Shown here: in pieces, positions 20,379-29,054 of the stretch
Position numbering within the stretch: position 1 is the stretch's first letter
How the letters are laid out: each line of letters starts with the position of its first letter
DNA from: Pseudarthrobacter sp. NBSH8
GTDB taxonomy: Bacteria; Actinomycetota; Actinomycetes; Actinomycetales; Micrococcaceae
Assembly (NCBI RefSeq): GCF_014217545.1
Contig: NZ_CP043178.1
Location: forward strand, 2,604,001-2,668,000
Direction of reading: 5' to 3'
Length of the DNA stretch: 64,000 nt
Program-made: the position numbers and the translations under genes
The notes under the pieces: model-generated
What the model was told of the DNA's origin: nothing
The model's database searches: none
Seen by the model: the letters and a program-made list of their open reading frames with translations, nothing else

Positions 20379-21347
20379 TCAGCCTGCCGTTACCAGGTGG
20401 CCCCGGAACGCCCGGCGATAGGACTGCGGGCTGGTGTCCAGCACCTTGGCAAAGTGATGCCGGAGCAGGACGGGGTGGCCAAAGCCCGATTCCCGGGCAA
20501 CTTCGTCGATGTTCAGGTCAGTGGATTCCAACAGCTCCTGCGCCCGGAGGACCCGCTGCGAGTTCAGCCAGGCAGCGGGCGTGGCCCCGGTTTCGGACCG
20601 GAAGCGGCGGGCGAAGGTCCTGGCTGACATGTGCACGCGCGACGCCAACTCAACGACCGTGTGCTCCTGCTCCAGGTTCTGCACCATCCACCGCAGCAGC
20701 TCTTCCATCGGCGCCGATCCACAGGCAGGCACGGGCCGGTCGATGAACTGCGCCTGGCCGCCGTCGCGGTGCGGCGGCACCACCATGTCCCGCGCAATAG
20801 AGGCTGCCACATTGGCGCCCAGCTCAACGCGCACCAGATGGAGGCAGGCATCAATTCCCGCCGCGGTACCGGCACTGGTGATCAGGTTGCCGTCCTGCAC
20901 ATAGAGCACGTTTTCATCGACCTGCACTTCCGGATACCGGTTTGCGAGCTCATGGGAATAGTGCCAATGGGTGGTGCACCGCCGGCCATTCAGAAGACCG
21001 GCGCGGGCCAGGGCGAAGGCTCCGGAGCAGATCGACATCACCCAGGCGCCCCGGTCGTCCGCGGCGCGCAGGGCCTCCAACACCGATTCCGGTACGTCCT
21101 CGTTCCGGCCGAACGGCGTCATGATCACGAGGTCCGCGTCCGCAGTAGCGTCCAATCCCAGCGAAACATTCATGGAGAGTCCCGATTTCATCCGGACATC
21201 ACCGGGCTGCGGTGTGCATATACGGAAGTCGAAGGCGGGGACGTTACTGCCTCGCACCGATCTGTCGATGCCGAACACCTCGCAAGCCGTGGCGAACTCG
21301 AAGATCGAGAAGTTAGGAACCACTATGACTGCCACTGATTTCAGCAT
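20379..21347 (-). CDS. GlxA-family transcriptional regulator (DJ-1/PfpI + AraC HTH)
   Basis: 322-residue regulator. The N-terminal DJ-1/PfpI-like domain (about 1-190) contains the nucleophile-elbow segment MSICSGAFALARAGLLNG with its Cys. The C-terminal AraC/XylS DNA-binding domain (about 220-315) has two helix-turn-helix units, the second in DEVARESGFGHPVLLRHHF. Relatives respond to small amines or amino acids (GlxA, GbdR, ArgR types), but the ligand here is unknown. The ATG at 21347 (MLKSVAVIVV) is chosen over an in-frame start 75 bp upstream. It is divergent from a 55-residue membrane protein gene with only 81 bp between starts. Confidence 0.9.
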   Translation of the reverse strand: MLKSVAVIVVPNFSIFEFATACEVFGIDRSVRGSNVPAFDFRICTPQPGDVRMKSGLSMNVSLGLDATADADLVIMTPFGRNEDVPESVLEALRAADDRGAWVMSICSGAFALARAGLLNGRRCTTHWHYSHELANRYPEVQVDENVLYVQDGNLITSAGTAAGIDACLHLVRVELGANVAASIARDMVVPPHRDGGQAQFIDRPVPACGSAPMEELLRWMVQNLEQEHTVVELASRVHMSARTFARRFRSETGATPAAWLNSQRVLRAQELLESTDLNIDEVARESGFGHPVLLRHHFAKVLDTSPQSYRRAFRGHLVTAG

Positions 21348-21428
21348 GCCTTCATTGTGGCAGAAATTATAGCTTTTTGGGCATTTCTGCCACTGGTTCT
21401 TGTGTAGGCACCGGAGCAACATTGAGTC

Positions 21429-21596
21429 ATGGAAATCTTCGGAATCGCCTTAGTGGTCCTGCTCCTCGTTGTTCTCGCCGCCACCGTCTCAGCGCTCCTG
21501 CGCGATGGCCGCGGTCATACCCCGCCCGTCACCTCCGACCAGGCCTGGTCCGCCCTGGACCTGACTAGCACCCACTACACACTGCGCATCTTCTAA
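21429..21596 (+). CDS. Small single-pass membrane protein, 55 aa
   Basis: Open frame of 55 codons beginning MEIFGIALVVLLLVV. One hydrophobic helix (about residues 4-23) is followed by an RDGRGHTPPVTSDQAWS segment and a polar tail ending LRIF. It is divergent from the GlxA-type regulator and followed 54 bp later by an inverted repeat that could be its terminator. Codon use is high-GC like real genes here. It is unrecognised; it may be controlled by the neighbouring regulator. A real gene is likely but not certain, and the start lacks a strong ribosome-binding site. Confidence 0.6.
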   Translation: MEIFGIALVVLLLVVLAATVSALLRDGRGHTPPVTSDQAWSALDLTSTHYTLRIF

Positions 21597-21650
21597 CCCG
21601 CAGGCATGCCTCAAGCTGCCCATATTTACCCATCAGCACTAACACAAACT

Positions 21651-21676
21651 GGACCCGGCGCATAAGAGCCGGGTCC
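21651..21676 (+). terminator. Candidate terminator
   Basis: A perfect 9-bp inverted repeat, GGACCCGGC and GCCGGGTCC, with an 8-base loop lies downstream of the 55-residue gene and upstream of hrpA. The following sequence TGTCCTC is only weakly T-rich, so its strength is uncertain. Confidence 0.5.
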
Positions 21677-21806
21677 TGTCCTCATATCCTGGGTGAGCGG
21701 AGTCCGCGAGTCCGGGGCAAGGCGGGATCAGCGGCCGGGGGCGACGGCGGGGTTGCCAGCAGTAAGAGCGGGAAACAGGCGCGGCCCCAGTAGACTGGCT
21801 GCAGCC

Positions 21807-24800
21807 ATGACATTTCATATCTCCTACCCTGCTGAGCTGCCCGTTTCCGAGCGCCGCGAGGACCTGAAGGCTGCCATTGCAGCGAACCAAGTGACCATCA
21901 TCGCCGGCGAGACCGGCTCCGGCAAGACCACCCAGATCCCCAAGATGTGCCTCGAGCTGGGCCTGGGCGACGACGGCTTGATCGGGCACACTCAGCCACG
22001 GCGGCTAGCAGCCCGCACGGTCGCTGAGCGCATTGCCGAGGAACTAGGTGTGGAGATCGGCCAGGAAGTCGGGTTCCAGGTGCGGTTCACCGGCGAAGTC
22101 AGCCGCGCCACCAAGGTCAAGCTCATGACTGACGGCATCCTGCTCGCAGAGATCCAGCGCGACAAGCTGCTGCGCAAATACAACGCCATCATCATTGATG
22201 AAGCACACGAGCGCAGCCTCAACATCGACTTCATCCTGGGCTACCTCAAGCGCATCCTGCCGCAGCGGCCGGACCTGAAAATCATCATCACCTCGGCCAC
22301 GATCGATCCGGAGCGTTTCGCGAAGCACTTCGGCTCCGACGACGAGCCCTCCCCCATCATCGAGGTGTCCGGGCGCACGTTCCCGGTGGAGATCCGGTAC
22401 AGGCCGCTGTCCCAGCCAGCCGGCGGACCCGCCGATGACGAAGATGCAGACGCCTCCGACGACGAACTCGAAGAGGACCGCGACCCACTCGACGCGGTCT
22501 GTGACGCCGTCGACGAGCTCGCCGCCGAGGCCCCCGGCGACATCCTCATCTTCTTTTCCGGCGAGCGCGAGATCCGCGACGCGGCAGAGGCACTGAATGC
22601 CAGGATCCAGTCCAACCGGCGCCTGGCCGGCACCGAAGTGCTCCCGCTATTCGCCCGCCTGAGCCTGCAGGAACAGCACAAGGTGTTCCACCCTGGCCGT
22701 AACCGCCGGATTGTGCTGGCCACCAACGTGGCCGAGACATCTCTGACGGTCCCCGGCATCAAGTACGTCATCGACACCGGCACGGCCCGCATCTCCCGCT
22801 ACTCGCACCGCACCAAGGTCCAGCGGCTGCCCATCGAGCGTGTGTCGCAGGCTTCGGCAAACCAGCGCTCGGGCCGGTGCGGCCGGGTGTCGGACGGTAT
22901 AGCCATCCGGCTCTATTCGGAAGAGGACTTTGAGTCCCGGCCGCTGTTCACGGATCCGGAAATCCTGCGCACCAACCTGGCGGCAGTCATCCTGCAGATG
23001 ACCGCCATGGGTGTGGCCCGCGGGCCCAAGGACGTGGAGAACTTCCCGTTTGTCGAGCCGCCGGACTCGCGGGCAATCAACGACGGCGTGACGCTCCTGC
23101 GCGAGCTCGGAGCCTTGAATGCCGTCAGGCCAGGTGATGCCAAGAGCGGCGGGCTGACCGCCGTTGGACAGCAGCTTGCCCAGCTCCCGGTCGATCCCCG
23201 CCTCGGCAGGATGATTGTGGAGGCCGGCAAGCGCGGCTGCGTCCGCGAGGTGATGATTCTGGCCGCGGCACTGACCATCCAGGACCCGCGCGAGCGCCCA
23301 ACTGACAAGCAGCAGCTCGCCGCCGAGAAGCATGCCCGGTTCCGCGATGAAAACTCGGACTTCACCGGCTTCCTGAACCTGTGGAACTACCTGCAGGAGA
23401 AACAGCAGGAACTCTCATCCACCCAGTTCCGCCGCCTGTGCCGGACCGAGTTCATCAACTACCTTCGGGTCAGGGAATGGCAGGATCTCTTCTCCCAGCT
23501 CCGACAGATGGCCCGCCCGCTGGGGATCAGCCTGGACAATAAACGCCTGGCCGATCCCGTGGGCAACCACGAGGGCATCCACATGAGCCTGCTGTCCGGC
23601 CTGCTGAGCCACATCGGTATCCTGGACGAGCGCAAGCGCGAATACGCGGGCGCCCGCGGCAGCCGCTTCGCCATCTTCCCCGGCTCGTCGCTCTTCAAGA
23701 AGTCCCCCACGTTTGTGATGGCTGCCGAACTCGTGGAGACGAGCCGCCTCTGGGCCAGGGTCGCAGCCAAGTTCGATCCTGTCTGGGCTGAACAGGTGGC
23801 ACCGGACCTCGTCAAACGCAGCTACAGCGAGCCGCACTGGTCCACCAAAATGGGCGCGGTCATGGCGTACGAGAAGGTCACCCTGTACGGGGTGCCCATC
23901 ATCCCGCAGCGCCGGGTCAACTACAGCCGCGTGGATCCTGTGCTGACCCGCGAGCTGTTCATCCGGCACGCCCTGGTGGAAGGCGACTGGAAAACGCACC
24001 ACAAGTTCTTCCACCGCAACCGCGCCCTCCTCCTTGAGGTCGAGGAGCTAGAGGCCAGGATGCGCCGCCGCGACCTGCTGGTGGACGACGAAACGCTGTT
24101 TGAGTTTTACGACGCCAGGATCGGCCCCGACGTTGTGTCCGAACGGCACTTCGACAAATGGTGGAAGGAGGCCCGGCAGAAGAGTCCGGACCTCCTGGAC
24201 TACGACAAGTCACTGCTGCTCAACGACGCCGACGCCCTGGACGAGGCCGCTTATCCGAAGACCCTGATGCACAAGGGCTTCGATCTGCCGCTCAGCTACG
24301 AGTTCCACCCCGTGGCGCCGGGGTCACCGCCCAACCCCTCCGATGGTGTCACGGCCGAAGTCCCGGTGCTCTTCCTGAACCAGCTCGATGATGCCGCCTT
24401 CCGCTGGCTGATCCCGGGCCAGCGCGCGGAACTCGTGGCTGCCCTGATCAAGTCACTCCCCAAGCAGGTCCGCAAGAACTTTGTCCCCGCCCCGGATGTG
24501 GCCCGGCAAGCCGTTGCTGCCCTGGAATCGGACTTCGATCCGGCACATGATGAGCTGGAAGCTTCACTGGAGCTGGCCCTGCGCCGGATCCGCGGCCACG
24601 TCATCCCACCCGGTTCCTGGAACTGGGACGCTGTGCCGTCCCACCTGCGGGTGAGTTTCAAGGTTGTCGATACCCAGGGCAAGGCGCTGGATGAGGGCAA
24701 GGACCTCGCGGCCCTGCAGGAACGGCTGGCCCCGGCAACACGCCGCGCCATCGCGGAATCGCTGGGGGCGACGCCGGGAACCACGGCTCCGCAGTCACTT

Positions 24801-25757
24801 GGAAACTCGAAGTCACGCGGAAAATCCGGCGGGGCAGTACCCCCGTCATCGGCAGGTGGAAACTCAGTCGGCAGCGGCACAGGCTTCAGGGAACAGACCG
24901 GCCTGACGGAGTGGACCTTCGGCACGGTGCAGCGGCAGGTCAGCAACACCGTCAAGGGCCACACGGTCACCGGCTATCCAGCGTTGGTGGATGAAGGAAC
25001 ATCCGTGGCGCTGCGGGTCTTCCAGACCTCGTCGGAGCAGTTCGAGGCCATGCGCGGCGGTGTGATCCGGCTCCTCGCCCTCAGGGTTCCGGCCCCGGAC
25101 CGCTACGTGCTGGAGCACCTCAACAACACGGAAAAGCTGACGTTCAGCCAGAATCCGCACGGTTCCGTTTCGGCCCTGATCGCGGATTGTTCCCTCGCCG
25201 CCATCGACAAGCTCACGCCGGCCGCCCTCCCCTGGGACGAGGCCTCGTTCCAGGCGCTCTACGAGAATGTCCGGGCGGAACTGATCGACACTGTTTTCAC
25301 CGTAACCGCCGTCGTCGAACGGATCCTCGCCAGCACGCGCCGGATCGAAAAGCAGCTGAAGGGAACCACCAGCCTGGCCCTGATCAGCGCCCTGAACGAC
25401 GTCCGCAGCCAGCTGGAACAGCTGGTTTTCCCGGGCTTTGTGGCGCGCACGGGCTACGCTCAGCTCAGCCAGCTGCCCCGGTACCTCACCGCCATCGAAA
25501 AACGCCTCGAGAAGCTGCCCGGCAACGTCCAGCGCGATGCCCAGCACATGGCCGCGGTCCAGGCGATCGAGGACGATTACGACGACGCCGTCTCGGCGCT
25601 GCTGCCCGGCCGCCGTGCCGGGACCGAGTTAACCCACGTCCGCTGGATGATCGAGGAACTGCGCGTGAGCTTGTTCGCCGTCGAGCTCGGCACCGCCTAC
25701 TCGGTCTCCGAAAAGCGGATCCGGGCGGCGCTTAACAAAGTGCTGGCGCCGGCCTAA
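21807..25757 (+). CDS. hrpA: ATP-dependent DEAH-box RNA helicase HrpA
   Basis: Large DEAH-box RNA helicase of 1316 residues, the usual HrpA length. Motifs in order: Walker A (AGETGSGKTTQIP), DEAH box (IIIDEAHERSLN), SAT (IITSATIDPERF), and the helicase C-terminal motif with QASANQRSGRCGR. HA2 and OB-fold domains follow, then the long C-terminal DUF3418 region particular to HrpA. E. coli HrpA rescues collided or stalled ribosomes. I choose the ATG at 21807 (MTFHISYPAEL); a 38-residue longer reading is Arg-rich and non-homologous. A Gly/Ser-rich linker sits near residue 1000. Confidence 0.94.
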   Translation: MTFHISYPAELPVSERREDLKAAIAANQVTIIAGETGSGKTTQIPKMCLELGLGDDGLIGHTQPRRLAARTVAERIAEELGVEIGQEVGFQVRFTGEVSRATKVKLMTDGILLAEIQRDKLLRKYNAIIIDEAHERSLNIDFILGYLKRILPQRPDLKIIITSATIDPERFAKHFGSDDEPSPIIEVSGRTFPVEIRYRPLSQPAGGPADDEDADASDDELEEDRDPLDAVCDAVDELAAEAPGDILIFFSGEREIRDAAEALNARIQSNRRLAGTEVLPLFARLSLQEQHKVFHPGRNRRIVLATNVAETSLTVPGIKYVIDTGTARISRYSHRTKVQRLPIERVSQASANQRSGRCGRVSDGIAIRLYSEEDFESRPLFTDPEILRTNLAAVILQMTAMGVARGPKDVENFPFVEPPDSRAINDGVTLLRELGALNAVRPGDAKSGGLTAVGQQLAQLPVDPRLGRMIVEAGKRGCVREVMILAAALTIQDPRERPTDKQQLAAEKHARFRDENSDFTGFLNLWNYLQEKQQELSSTQFRRLCRTEFINYLRVREWQDLFSQLRQMARPLGISLDNKRLADPVGNHEGIHMSLLSGLLSHIGILDERKREYAGARGSRFAIFPGSSLFKKSPTFVMAAELVETSRLWARVAAKFDPVWAEQVAPDLVKRSYSEPHWSTKMGAVMAYEKVTLYGVPIIPQRRVNYSRVDPVLTRELFIRHALVEGDWKTHHKFFHRNRALLLEVEELEARMRRRDLLVDDETLFEFYDARIGPDVVSERHFDKWWKEARQKSPDLLDYDKSLLLNDADALDEAAYPKTLMHKGFDLPLSYEFHPVAPGSPPNPSDGVTAEVPVLFLNQLDDAAFRWLIPGQRAELVAALIKSLPKQVRKNFVPAPDVARQAVAALESDFDPAHDELEASLELALRRIRGHVIPPGSWNWDAVPSHLRVSFKVVDTQGKALDEGKDLAALQERLAPATRRAIAESLGATPGTTAPQSLGNSKSRGKSGGAVPPSSAGGNSVGSGTGFREQTGLTEWTFGTVQRQVSNTVKGHTVTGYPALVDEGTSVALRVFQTSSEQFEAMRGGVIRLLALRVPAPDRYVLEHLNNTEKLTFSQNPHGSVSALIADCSLAAIDKLTPAALPWDEASFQALYENVRAELIDTVFTVTAVVERILASTRRIEKQLKGTTSLALISALNDVRSQLEQLVFPGFVARTGYAQLSQLPRYLTAIEKRLEKLPGNVQRDAQHMAAVQAIEDDYDDAVSALLPGRRAGTELTHVRWMIEELRVSLFAVELGTAYSVSEKRIRAALNKVLAPA

Positions 25758-25789
25758 GGCCCCCGAAGGGGCAGTAGGCCGGCGCCAGC
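25742..25789. terminator. Bidirectional terminator between convergent hrpA and HIT gene
   Basis: A perfect 14-bp outer stem (25742-25755 with 25776-25789) encloses a smaller GCCCC/GGGGC hairpin. The left arm overlaps the hrpA stop codon at 25755-25757. Its place between convergent genes and its symmetry suggest it ends transcripts from both sides, although T-runs are short. Confidence 0.75.
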
Positions 25790-25820
25790 GCCGTAGTATT
25801 TGCCGTGAACCAGGGCCGGA

Positions 25821-26249
25821 TCAGGCCTGCGGGACCTGCTCCGTGTAGCCGGCCGACCGCAGCCCTTCGCGGAGTTTTTCAGCGTTGGCGTCGAGCCGGG
25901 CCGGATCGGGATTCTGGTTGACCGAGCCGAAATCATAGTCGGCCATCGAGTTGGAGGGCCACACGTGGACGTGCAGGTGGTTGACCTCGTAGCCGGCCAC
26001 GATCAGACCCGCGCGGGCGGCGTCGAAGACGTCGACCTGGACGGCGCCGATCTTGCGTGCCACCTCCATGACCCGGGCCAGCAGCTCGGGAGAGGCATCG
26101 GTCCAGCGGTCGACTTCCTCGGTGGGCACCACCAGGGTGTGGCCGTCGGCCAGCGGACCCATCGTCAGGAACGCCACTACATCGTCCTCGCGCCAGACGA
26201 ACCGGCCGGGGATTTCACCGTTGATGATCCGGGTGAAGATGGTGCTCAT
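25821..26249 (-). CDS. HIT-family protein (nucleotide hydrolase/transferase)
   Basis: Histidine-triad protein of 142 residues. The catalytic triad HLHVHVWP is present, preceded by the typical MSTIFTRIINGEIPG opening and the substrate-site segment LADGHTLVVPTEEV. HIT proteins hydrolyse or transfer nucleoside phosphoramidates or dinucleoside polyphosphates; the exact substrate cannot be read. The ATG overlaps the stop of the upstream alcohol dehydrogenase gene (4-bp overlap), so it is the second gene of a two-gene leftward operon. Confidence 0.9.
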   Translation of the reverse strand: MSTIFTRIINGEIPGRFVWREDDVVAFLTMGPLADGHTLVVPTEEVDRWTDASPELLARVMEVARKIGAVQVDVFDAARAGLIVAGYEVNHLHVHVWPSNSMADYDFGSVNQNPDPARLDANAEKLREGLRSAGYTEQVPQA

Positions 26250-27415
26250 GCGTCGGCGCTTCCCGACGGGGCGTGCAGGGTACTCACGTCCAGGACGAAC
26301 CGGTACTTGACGTCGCCGGCCACCATCCGGTCGTAGGCTCCGTTGAGCTGGTCCGCCGTCACCATTTCGATGTCGGAGACCACCCCGTGCTCGGCGCAGA
26401 AGTCCAGCATTTCCTGGGTCTCGGCGATTCCGCCGATCAGCGATCCGGCGTAGGCGATACGGCGGCTGATGAGGGCACCGGGGTTGACGGGCGGCATCGC
26501 CTCAGAGGGCAACCCCAGCTGAAACAGCGCGCCGTCCTGGCGGAGCGTGCGGAAGTACGGGTTGAGGTCGTGCGGGGCGGCGACGGTGTCGATGATGACA
26601 TCGATGCTGCGGTCCGCGGCGGCCATCGCGGCCGCGTCCTTGGAGAGGATGACGTCGTCTGCGCCGAGTTCACGGGCGGCGGCGAACTTCTTCTCCGAGG
26701 TCGTGAAGACCTTCACCTCGGCACCCATGGCCTTGGCGATCTTGACGGCCATGTGGCCGAGTCCGCCGAGGCCGACGACACCAACGACGTCGCCCTCTTC
26801 GACCTCAAAGTGGTTCAGCGGCGAGTAGGTCGTCACGCCGGCGCAGAGCAGCGGCGCCGCGGCGGCCGCGTCCAGACCCTCCGGGATGGTCAGAACATAG
26901 TTGCGGTCCACCACGATGGAGGTGGAATAGCCGCCCTGGGTGACGGCGTCGGCGTTGCGCGGGTCTTGGGCGCCGTAGGTGCCGATCATGCCGTTTTCGC
27001 AGTACTGCTCGAGGCCCTCAAGGCAGGCCTCACATTCGCGGCAGGAATCGACCATGCAGCCGACGCCGACGCGGTCACCGACCGCGAAGTCGTCGACGTC
27101 GGAGCCGACACGGCTGACACGGCCCACGATTTCGTGGCCCGGGACGAGCGGGTACTTGTCGCCGCCCCATTCACCGCGGGTGGCGTGGACATCGGAGTGG
27201 CACAGGCCGACGAAGTCGATGGAAATCTCGACGTCGTCGGCCTTGGGTGCACGGCGTGCAACGGTCAGCGGAACCAGGCCGCTGTCAGGGGCCGTGGCGC
27301 CGTAGGCTGCAACGAGGGTGCTGCCGTCAGCCTGGACGTTATCGTTCAGCTGGACGTCACCCAGCTCGGGAAGGGGCGTGGCGAGGGGCGGGGGTACGGG
27401 TCGTCCGGGAGTCAT
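26246..27415 (-). CDS. Zinc-dependent NAD(P) alcohol dehydrogenase (CAD/YahK type)
   Basis: Medium-chain dehydrogenase of 389 residues that reduces aldehydes or oxidises alcohols. Catalytic zinc ligands lie in VGLCHSDVHATRGEW and VPGHEIVGRV. The structural zinc Cys cluster is VDSCRECEACLEGLEQYC. The Rossmann motif is GVVGLGGLGHMAVKIAKAMG. An N-terminal MTPGRPVPPPLA extension of about 45 residues precedes the enzyme fold and is repeated in the damaged second copy just upstream (27462-28075). NADP preference is likely for this subfamily. It is coupled to the downstream HIT gene. Confidence 0.93.
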   Translation of the reverse strand: MTPGRPVPPPLATPLPELGDVQLNDNVQADGSTLVAAYGATAPDSGLVPLTVARRAPKADDVEISIDFVGLCHSDVHATRGEWGGDKYPLVPGHEIVGRVSRVGSDVDDFAVGDRVGVGCMVDSCRECEACLEGLEQYCENGMIGTYGAQDPRNADAVTQGGYSTSIVVDRNYVLTIPEGLDAAAAAPLLCAGVTTYSPLNHFEVEEGDVVGVVGLGGLGHMAVKIAKAMGAEVKVFTTSEKKFAAARELGADDVILSKDAAAMAAADRSIDVIIDTVAAPHDLNPYFRTLRQDGALFQLGLPSEAMPPVNPGALISRRIAYAGSLIGGIAETQEMLDFCAEHGVVSDIEMVTADQLNGAYDRMVAGDVKYRFVLDVSTLHAPSGSADA

Positions 27416-27461
27416 AATCTGACGTTACGCCCGTTGCCGTACCGTTATCTAATTCGTCCGC

Positions 27462-28075
27462 TCACAGCGATACCGGCCAGTAGCTTTCCCCGGAACCGGG
27501 GCACCGCAGCCGGACGATGGAGTCGCTGCGTTCGTGGTCCAGAGCTGCCGTGGGTTCGTCGACAAGCAGGATTCTGGGGTCTCCCATCCGGGCGCGGGCG
27601 ATGTTGACCCGGCGGCATGGCGTCGGACGGCAAGCCCAGCTGGAACAGCGCACCGTCCACTCGCAGGGGGCGACGGCGGCCGGGTCGAGGTTTCCGGGAA
27701 CGCGGACCACGTAGCGCCGGTCCACCATCACGGCTGACGAGTAGCCGCCCTGGGCGATAGCGTCGCCGTTGCGTGGATCCTTGGCGCCGTAGGTCCCGGT
27801 CGACCCGCTTTCGCAGTACTGTTCCAGGCCGTCCAGGCAGCTCTCGCATTCACGGCACGAATCAACCATGCAGCCGACTCCCACGCGGTCCCCCGGGGCG
27901 AAGTCTGCACCGCCGAACCGATGCGGCTGACCGTTCCGATGATCTCGTGGCCGGGGACCGCCAGTGCCGGATCAGTTTCCGGATCGGTGCCCAGATCCAC
28001 AGCAGGATCGGCAACAGCATCATTCGGCAAAACGGGGCGGGCAAGGGGCGGCGGTACGGGGCGTCCTGGGGTCAT
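27462..28075 (-). pseudogene. Scrambled remnant: second alcohol dehydrogenase copy joined to ABC-ATPase fragment
   Basis: Reading leftward from 28075, pieces of the neighbouring dehydrogenase appear in order with losses and frame changes: MTPGRPVPPPLA, then after a deletion VPGHEIIGTVSRIGSA, then in another frame GVGCMVDSCRECESCLDG to VPGNLDPAAVAPC, then a jump to DGALFQLGLPSDAMPP in a third frame. At that point the sequence changes to a typical ABC-transporter ATPase piece, RVNIARARMGDPRILLVDEP followed by TAALDHERSD, near 27530-27605. The dehydrogenase parts differ from the intact gene at many silent and coding sites, so this is an old duplication. It cannot encode either enzyme. Confidence 0.85.
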
Positions 28076-28084
28076 CCTTCGACG

Positions 28085-28960
28085 CTACCCCCCGCGGGCC
28101 GCCGCATGGCCACTCGGGCCGCTTCCCGTGACCACCGGCCCGGCCGGGTTGTTGGACCATTCCGAGAAGGATCCCGGATAGAGTGCGGCCTGGAATCCGG
28201 CGATTTCGAGGGCGGCCACCTCATGGGCGGCGGTCACGCCCGAGCCGCAGTACACGGCCACGGGGACGTCGTCACGGACGCCTAGTTCCTCGAACCGGCG
28301 CCGCAGCTGGTCGGCCGGCAGGAAGAGGCCGGCTCCGTCCACGTTCTCCGTTGTTGGTGCGCTGCGGGCGCCCGGAATGTGGCCGGCACGGGGGTCAACG
28401 GGTTCAAATTCGCCCCGGTACCTTTCGCCGGCCCGGGCATCCAGGAGGACGCCTGTTGCGGGCCAGTCTGCCGCTCCGGCCGCGTCGATGCTGGGCATCC
28501 TGCCTCCAGCAGGGGAAACATCAAAGGAAACACGTCCGACGGCGGCGTCCACCGGTCCGGTGTCCAGCGGCAGTCCGGCGTCCAGCCAGGCTGCCAGGCC
28601 GCCGTCGAGCAGGTATACGTCCTGGAACCCGGCGTTCCGGAGCATCCACCAGAGGCGGGCGGCAGCCATGTTGCCGCTGTTGTCGTAGGCCACCACGACG
28701 TCGCCGTTGTTGACCCCCCAGCGCCTGGCAGTTTCCTGGAACTCGTCGTGGCCGGGCAACGGGTGCCTGCCGCGGGCAGGAGTGGCCGGCGTCGCCAACT
28801 CGGTGGAAAGGTCCACAAAAACTGCGCCCGGGAGGTGCCCTTCAAGGTAGTGCTGCCGGCTGCGCGGGTCTCCCAGCGCCCAGCGGACGTCCAGCAGCAC
28901 GGTTCGCTGGCCGGCGTCGAAACGCGCCGCCAAAGCCGGGACATCCATCAGTGGACCCAT
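28085..28960 (-). CDS. Rhodanese-type sulfurtransferase (thiosulfate/3-mercaptopyruvate)
   Basis: Two-domain rhodanese of 291 residues that moves sulfane sulfur from thiosulfate or 3-mercaptopyruvate to an acceptor such as cyanide or thioredoxin. Domain 1 is inactive (LLDVRWALGDPRSRQHYLEG, VVVAYDNSGNMAAAR), and domain 2 has the active loop YCGSGVTAAHE, closer to the 3-mercaptopyruvate form CG(S/T)GVT. The C-terminal GSFSEWSN motif is typical. The ATG at 28960 has an AAGGAG site nearby; a 54-residue longer reading would overlap the divergent Cds1 gene. The divergent neighbour also handles cysteine sulfur. Confidence 0.92.
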   Translation of the reverse strand: MGPLMDVPALAARFDAGQRTVLLDVRWALGDPRSRQHYLEGHLPGAVFVDLSTELATPATPARGRHPLPGHDEFQETARRWGVNNGDVVVAYDNSGNMAAARLWWMLRNAGFQDVYLLDGGLAAWLDAGLPLDTGPVDAAVGRVSFDVSPAGGRMPSIDAAGAADWPATGVLLDARAGERYRGEFEPVDPRAGHIPGARSAPTTENVDGAGLFLPADQLRRRFEELGVRDDVPVAVYCGSGVTAAHEVAALEIAGFQAALYPGSFSEWSNNPAGPVVTGSGPSGHAAARGG

Positions 28961-29054
28961 CGTTCTCCTTGGCAATTGCGGGGTGTGCAGTTCCTGATCC
29001 AACTCTAGCTCCGGCAAAGCGGCCGGCGGGGAGGGCCGCCGGTAGGCTGGTTGG

